DNA of 64,000 nt, taken from positions 1,736,001 through 1,800,000 of the forward strand of contig NZ_QKNW01000001.1 in assembly GCF_009663395.1 (NCBI RefSeq), written 5' to 3'. The notes beneath the pieces were generated by a model, which saw only the letters and a list, made by a program, of their open reading frames with translations, had not been told where the DNA came from and made no database searches. Both the position numbers and the translations under genes were made by a program. Each line of letters opens with the position of its first letter. Positions within the stretch are counted from its first letter, which is position 1. This document shows, one piece after another, positions 61,006 to 64,000 of this stretch. This DNA comes from Halosegnis longus (GTDB lineage: Archaea; Halobacteriota; Halobacteria; Halobacteriales; Haloarculaceae).

Positions 61006-62487
61006 ATGACGCTGCGCGTGCTGAACACGCTCTCCGGTGAGCTAGAACCGTTCGAGCCAGCCGACCCCGACGACGTGCTTCTCTACTACTGTGGGCTGAC
61101 CGTCTCGGACTTCGCTCACCTCGGCCACGCGCGGACGTGGGTCCACGTCGACGTGGTCCACCGGTGGCTCGACCACCTGGGCTACGACGTGCGCCACGTC
61201 GAGAACATCACTGACGTGAACGAGAAAATCGTCGCTCGCATCGGCGAGGACGACCTCGGCGACAGCGAGCGCGCCGTCGCGACGACGTTCACCGACCAGC
61301 TGCTCGCGGACATGCGCGCGCTCAACCTCAAGCGCGCCGAGGTGTACCCCCGCGTCACCGAGCACATCCCCGATATTATCGACCTCGTGGAGACGCTCAT
61401 CGAGGCGGGCTACGCCTACGAGACCGACGGCTCCGTCTACTTCGACGTGCACAGCTTCGAGGGGTACGGGAAACTCTCGAACCAGACCCTCGACGCCGTC
61501 GAGCCACAGGAAGACGGCGACCGGAGCGAGAAGCGCAACCCCGCCGACTTCGCGCTCTGGAAGGCCGGCGGCGTCGATTCGGAGGCCGTCGCCGACCACC
61601 GCCACGCCGACCGACAGTACGACGTTGACACGCCCGACGGCGAGACGTGGGAGTCCCCGTGGGGCGTGGGGCGTCCCGGCTGGCACATCGAGTGCTCGGC
61701 GATGAGCATGACGCACCTCGACAGTTCCATCGACATCCACATGGGCGGTCGCGACCTCGTCTTCCCACACCACGAAAACGAGATTGCCCAGTCTGAGGCC
61801 GCGACGGGCGAGCAGTTCGCTCGCTACTGGCTCCACGCCGACCTGTTCCAGATGGACGACGAGAAGATGTCCTCCTCGCTGGGGAACTTCGTCCCGGTCA
61901 CGGACGCGGTCCCGCGGTTCGGGGTCAACCCCCTCCGCGTGTTCTTCCTTTCGGCCTCGTACAACTCCACGCAGACCTACTCGGAGGCGGCCATCCACGA
62001 GGCCGAGGAACGCTGGGAGCGGCTCCAGAGCGCCTACCGACGGGCGAACGACGCCGCCGACTCGTCGGCGGCCCACACTACCGTCACCGACGACACCCTC
62101 CATGCGGGTGTCGAGGACGCCCGCGACTCGTTCACCGCCGCGATGAACGAGGACTTCAACACGCGGGAGGCGCTGACCGCGCTCTCCGCGCTCGCGTCGA
62201 CCGTCAACACCCACCTCGACGACCACGACGCGTACGACTACCGCGGGCTGCGTCGGGCCATCGAGACGTTCGAGACGTTCGGCGAGGACGTGTTCGGTCT
62301 CGACTTCACCGGGACGAGCGAAGGAACGGCGACGCTCGCCGACGAACTCGTCTCGCTGGTGCTCGACGTGCGGGAGGACGAGCGCACCGCCGGCAACTAC
62401 GAGCGCGCCGACCAGCTCCGCGATGAACTCGAAGCGCTCGGCATCGAGATCCAGGACACCGACGACGGGACGACCTACCGGCTGTAA
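61006..62487 (+). CDS. cysS: Cysteinyl-tRNA synthetase
   Basis: The 493-residue enzyme charges tRNA-Cys. It has the class I features: zinc Cys C29 in LYYCGLTVSD, the HIGH-like HLGH at 38-41, and KMSSS at 287-291 in DDEKMSSSLGNF, with GGRDLVFPHHENEIAQSEAA (zinc ligands of the family) before it. Archaea lacking CysS use the SepRS pathway; this organism clearly has CysS. A lipoprotein gene follows. Confidence 0.96.
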   Translation: MTLRVLNTLSGELEPFEPADPDDVLLYYCGLTVSDFAHLGHARTWVHVDVVHRWLDHLGYDVRHVENITDVNEKIVARIGEDDLGDSERAVATTFTDQLLADMRALNLKRAEVYPRVTEHIPDIIDLVETLIEAGYAYETDGSVYFDVHSFEGYGKLSNQTLDAVEPQEDGDRSEKRNPADFALWKAGGVDSEAVADHRHADRQYDVDTPDGETWESPWGVGRPGWHIECSAMSMTHLDSSIDIHMGGRDLVFPHHENEIAQSEAATGEQFARYWLHADLFQMDDEKMSSSLGNFVPVTDAVPRFGVNPLRVFFLSASYNSTQTYSEAAIHEAEERWERLQSAYRRANDAADSSAAHTTVTDDTLHAGVEDARDSFTAAMNEDFNTREALTALSALASTVNTHLDDHDAYDYRGLRRAIETFETFGEDVFGLDFTGTSEGTATLADELVSLVLDVREDERTAGNYERADQLRDELEALGIEIQDTDDGTTYRL

Positions 62488-62493
62488 GCCCCC

Positions 62494-62503
62494 TTATTTA
62501 TAT
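62494..62503 (+). promoter_or_regulatory. TATA box of DUF6517 lipoprotein gene
   Basis: The sequence ttatttatat is centred about 30 bases before the ATG at 62529, implying a leaderless transcript. Confidence 0.65.
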
Positions 62504-62528
62504 TCGTCTCGCGAGTACGACTCTCCCG

Positions 62529-63182
62529 ATGGATACACGACGCATTATGGCAGTCGTCGCGGTGGCCGCGCTCGTCACGATGAGCGGCTGTGGCTTTCTC
62601 CTCGGCAACGAGGCCTTGGAGTTCAACGCCAGCCCCGTCGCCGTGAGCGACAGCGCACAGAGTGACACCGGATACGAGGAGACCCGCCGCACGTCACAGG
62701 GGGTCGAACGCTCCTTCCAGGTCGCGGGCCAGACCCGGAACGTCTCGGTGACGAACTACCTCGCGGAGTACGGTCGCACGGCCGAGACCCTGTTTTCCGA
62801 CCAGCAGGTCGCCCGCGTGACGGTGCTCTCCTCGCCGAAGGTGCAGGTGCTCGGCGAGTCGTTCAACCCGCTCGGTGAGCTGAGCGACCGACAGCTCGCC
62901 CAGCGGTTCCAAGAGCAGTACGGCTCGCTCAACGACCTCCAGTTCCAGTCGAACCGCACGACGAGCATCCTCGGAAGCGAGCGCACCGTCTCGAAGTTCA
63001 CCGCACAGGCCCAGATGAACGGCGGCACGTCGGTCGACGTGAACGTCCACATCTCGAAGTTCGAGGACGGTGACGACTTCATCGTCGCCGTCGCGGTCCA
63101 CCCACAACAGATCGACGAGGAGTCGAACGTCGACACAATGTTCGGCGGTATCGTCCACCCGGCAGCGGAACCGTCCGAGTAG
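62529..63182 (+). CDS. Secreted lipoprotein of unknown function (DUF6517-like)
   Basis: The 217-residue protein starts MDTRRIMAVVAVAALVTMSG followed by Cys (a hydrophobic signal with a lipobox, possibly recognised via RR). The mature part (ASPVAVSDSAQSDTGYEETR, then VERSFQVAGQTRNVSVTNYL and VTVLSSPKVQVLGESFNPL) is beta-rich and contains no known catalytic motif. I recall DUF6517 for this family, found as lipoproteins across haloarchaea. It is likely anchored outside the cell membrane. Confidence 0.8.
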   Translation: MDTRRIMAVVAVAALVTMSGCGFLLGNEALEFNASPVAVSDSAQSDTGYEETRRTSQGVERSFQVAGQTRNVSVTNYLAEYGRTAETLFSDQQVARVTVLSSPKVQVLGESFNPLGELSDRQLAQRFQEQYGSLNDLQFQSNRTTSILGSERTVSKFTAQAQMNGGTSVDVNVHISKFEDGDDFIVAVAVHPQQIDEESNVDTMFGGIVHPAAEPSE

Positions 63183-63192
63183 CGTCTCTCTT

Positions 63193-64000
63193 CTATATTC
63201 CGAGCGCCAGCGGTCCGGTGAGCACACCCATCAGGTGGACGCGGCGTGCGCCGTACCGCGGTGGTACGAGTCCCAGCAGCGTCGCAACGAGAAAGACCCC
63301 GACACCGACCAGCCCCGTCAGCAGTGCCGTCAGCACGACCAAGCCCGCGAGCGTCGCGACCGACAGTCGGGCGTAGTCGAGTCGGCCGACGACGGTGAGA
63401 TAGCGGTCGCCGAGCACCGGAACGGCGAGCGCGCCGACGCCGGCCGCGACCGCGACTGCCGGCAGCCACAGGCCGAGTGACACCGGCGCGTTCAGCGAGT
63501 CGGCGGCGACGAGCACGCCCGTCCGTGGTGACCCGAGCGCGACGAGCGCAAACAGCGCGAAGACGGTGTTCGCTGTGTTGACTGCCGAGACGGCGATGAC
63601 GAAGCCTCGCGCACCGAGTCGCGCTGGGACGCCGAGCAGGGCGACCGTCGCCGCGACGGCCGAGGACACGCCCGGAATGTAGCCGACGGCCGCGCCGGCG
63701 AGTGTCCCGACACCGGCGACGGTTCCTGTCACCCGGGGCGTGACTGCGAGCGTGGCGTCTCCCTGTTCGGGGACGCCGTCGCCGGCGAGCGCGTCGACGA
63801 GCACCGGCGCGCCGAACAGTCCAGTGAACAGCGGCATCAGGATACTCCCACTCGCGAGTGGTGCCTGTGGCTGGATATCGAGCGTCACCGCGCCGAGTGC
63901 AGTGGCTGTACAGAAACAGCCGACGCCGGCGACCGCGGCCTGATGGCTCGACTCGGTGACGACGAGCAGTGCCGCCGTTGCGAGCAGGAGCACGCCGAGG
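63193..64000 (-). CDS. TctA-family (tripartite tricarboxylate transporter) permease, truncated by window edge
   Basis: The frame is open to the right edge, so the start lies beyond it; about 269 codons are visible. It is nearly all hydrophobic helices and has the TctA signature AAVGYIPGVSSAVAATVALLG, with SGSILMPLFTGLFGAPVLVD. Tct systems import citrate and similar tricarboxylates, though haloarchaeal TctA members without the TctB/TctC partners may have other roles. Partner genes are not visible here. Confidence 0.8.
   Translation of the reverse strand, partial: LGVLLLATAALLVVTESSHQAAVAGVGCFCTATALGAVTLDIQPQAPLASGSILMPLFTGLFGAPVLVDALAGDGVPEQGDATLAVTPRVTGTVAGVGTLAGAAVGYIPGVSSAVAATVALLGVPARLGARGFVIAVSAVNTANTVFALFALVALGSPRTGVLVAADSLNAPVSLGLWLPAVAVAAGVGALAVPVLGDRYLTVVGRLDYARLSVATLAGLVVLTALLTGLVGVGVFLVATLLGLVPPRYGARRVHLMGVLTGPLALGI

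Noticed and set aside
1-64000. CRISPR array, insertion sequence, provirus or genomic island
   Set aside because: No regular spaced repeats, transposase, integrase, att site or composition shift was seen; the content is housekeeping throughout.

Overview
The window is ordinary chromosomal sequence from a haloarchaeon (class Halobacteria). The signs are high GC, strongly acidic proteins, archaeal machinery (PAN, thermosome, LonB, S3Ae, Pcc1, PssA, RibL), Tat-type lipoproteins, and archaeal TATA boxes about 25-30 bases before many start codons, which implies largely leaderless mRNAs. Genes are very densely packed. I see no insertion sequence, integrase, CRISPR array, rRNA or replication origin. 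One tRNA gene (tRNA-Ala GGC) is present. The only stretch over 300 bases without a gene is 2374-2785, and it is rich in inverted repeats.

Layout. 1-7.6 kb: the end of an unidentified gene, a small HTH regulator, the proteasome-activating ATPase PAN, two tiny genes, a bactofilin-like polymer-forming protein, a YchF/Obg GTPase, an aminotransferase, and a PAC2-type proteasome-assembly protein with a 47-aa partner. 7.7-14.9 kb: a methyltransferase, a glycosyltransferase, a thermosome subunit, a deaminase, a PhzF protein and phosphoenolpyruvate synthase. 14.9-19.9 kb: a chromosome-structure operon (coiled-coil protein, SMC, ScpA). 19.9-25.6 kb: nucleotide salvage (MTA phosphorylase, phosphoribosyltransferase, a SurE gene cut by an in-frame TAG, NadM, SAM hydroxide adenosyltransferase) and an APC permease. 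25.7-28.6 kb: membrane LonB protease followed one base later by a CPBP intramembrane protease.

28.7-37.5 kb: an alkyltransferase-like protein lacking the active-site Cys, a NUDIX hydrolase overlapping a putative PD-(D/E)xK nuclease with four C-terminal cysteines, riboflavin synthesis (RibH, and RibL overlapping a JAMM protease), an aminotransferase, a Bat-type PAS/GAF regulator and a DHH phosphoesterase. 37.5-44.4 kb: a secreted phospholipase-D-like protein, a HEAT-repeat protein, archaetidylserine synthase, a halocyanin, and the operon S15 - RecJ/Cdc45-like - Pcc1 - S3Ae. 44.4-56 kb: aminotransferases, an Lrp regulator, small regulators, a membrane-anchored protein with four LEA/WHy repeats, a thioredoxin-like protein, an NCS2 permease and a large protein with a disordered middle and a coiled coil. 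56-64 kb: PurA, Trm112, a DR2241/CbiX tetrapyrrole pair, CysS, a lipoprotein and the start of a TctA transporter.

Most functions are housekeeping: protein quality control (PAN, PAC2, thermosome, LonB, CPBP, JAMM), chromosome structure, nucleotide and flavin metabolism, and translation. The points most worth a second look are the interrupted surE, the nuclease-plus-cysteine protein beside the NUDIX hydrolase, the catalytic-motif losses in the RecJ-like and MGMT-like proteins, the four-fold LEA repeat protein, unrecorded micro-genes, palindromes near regulators, and five convergent gene pairs whose stop codons overlap in a shared 4-base site. DUF names are recalled from memory and should be treated as provisional.
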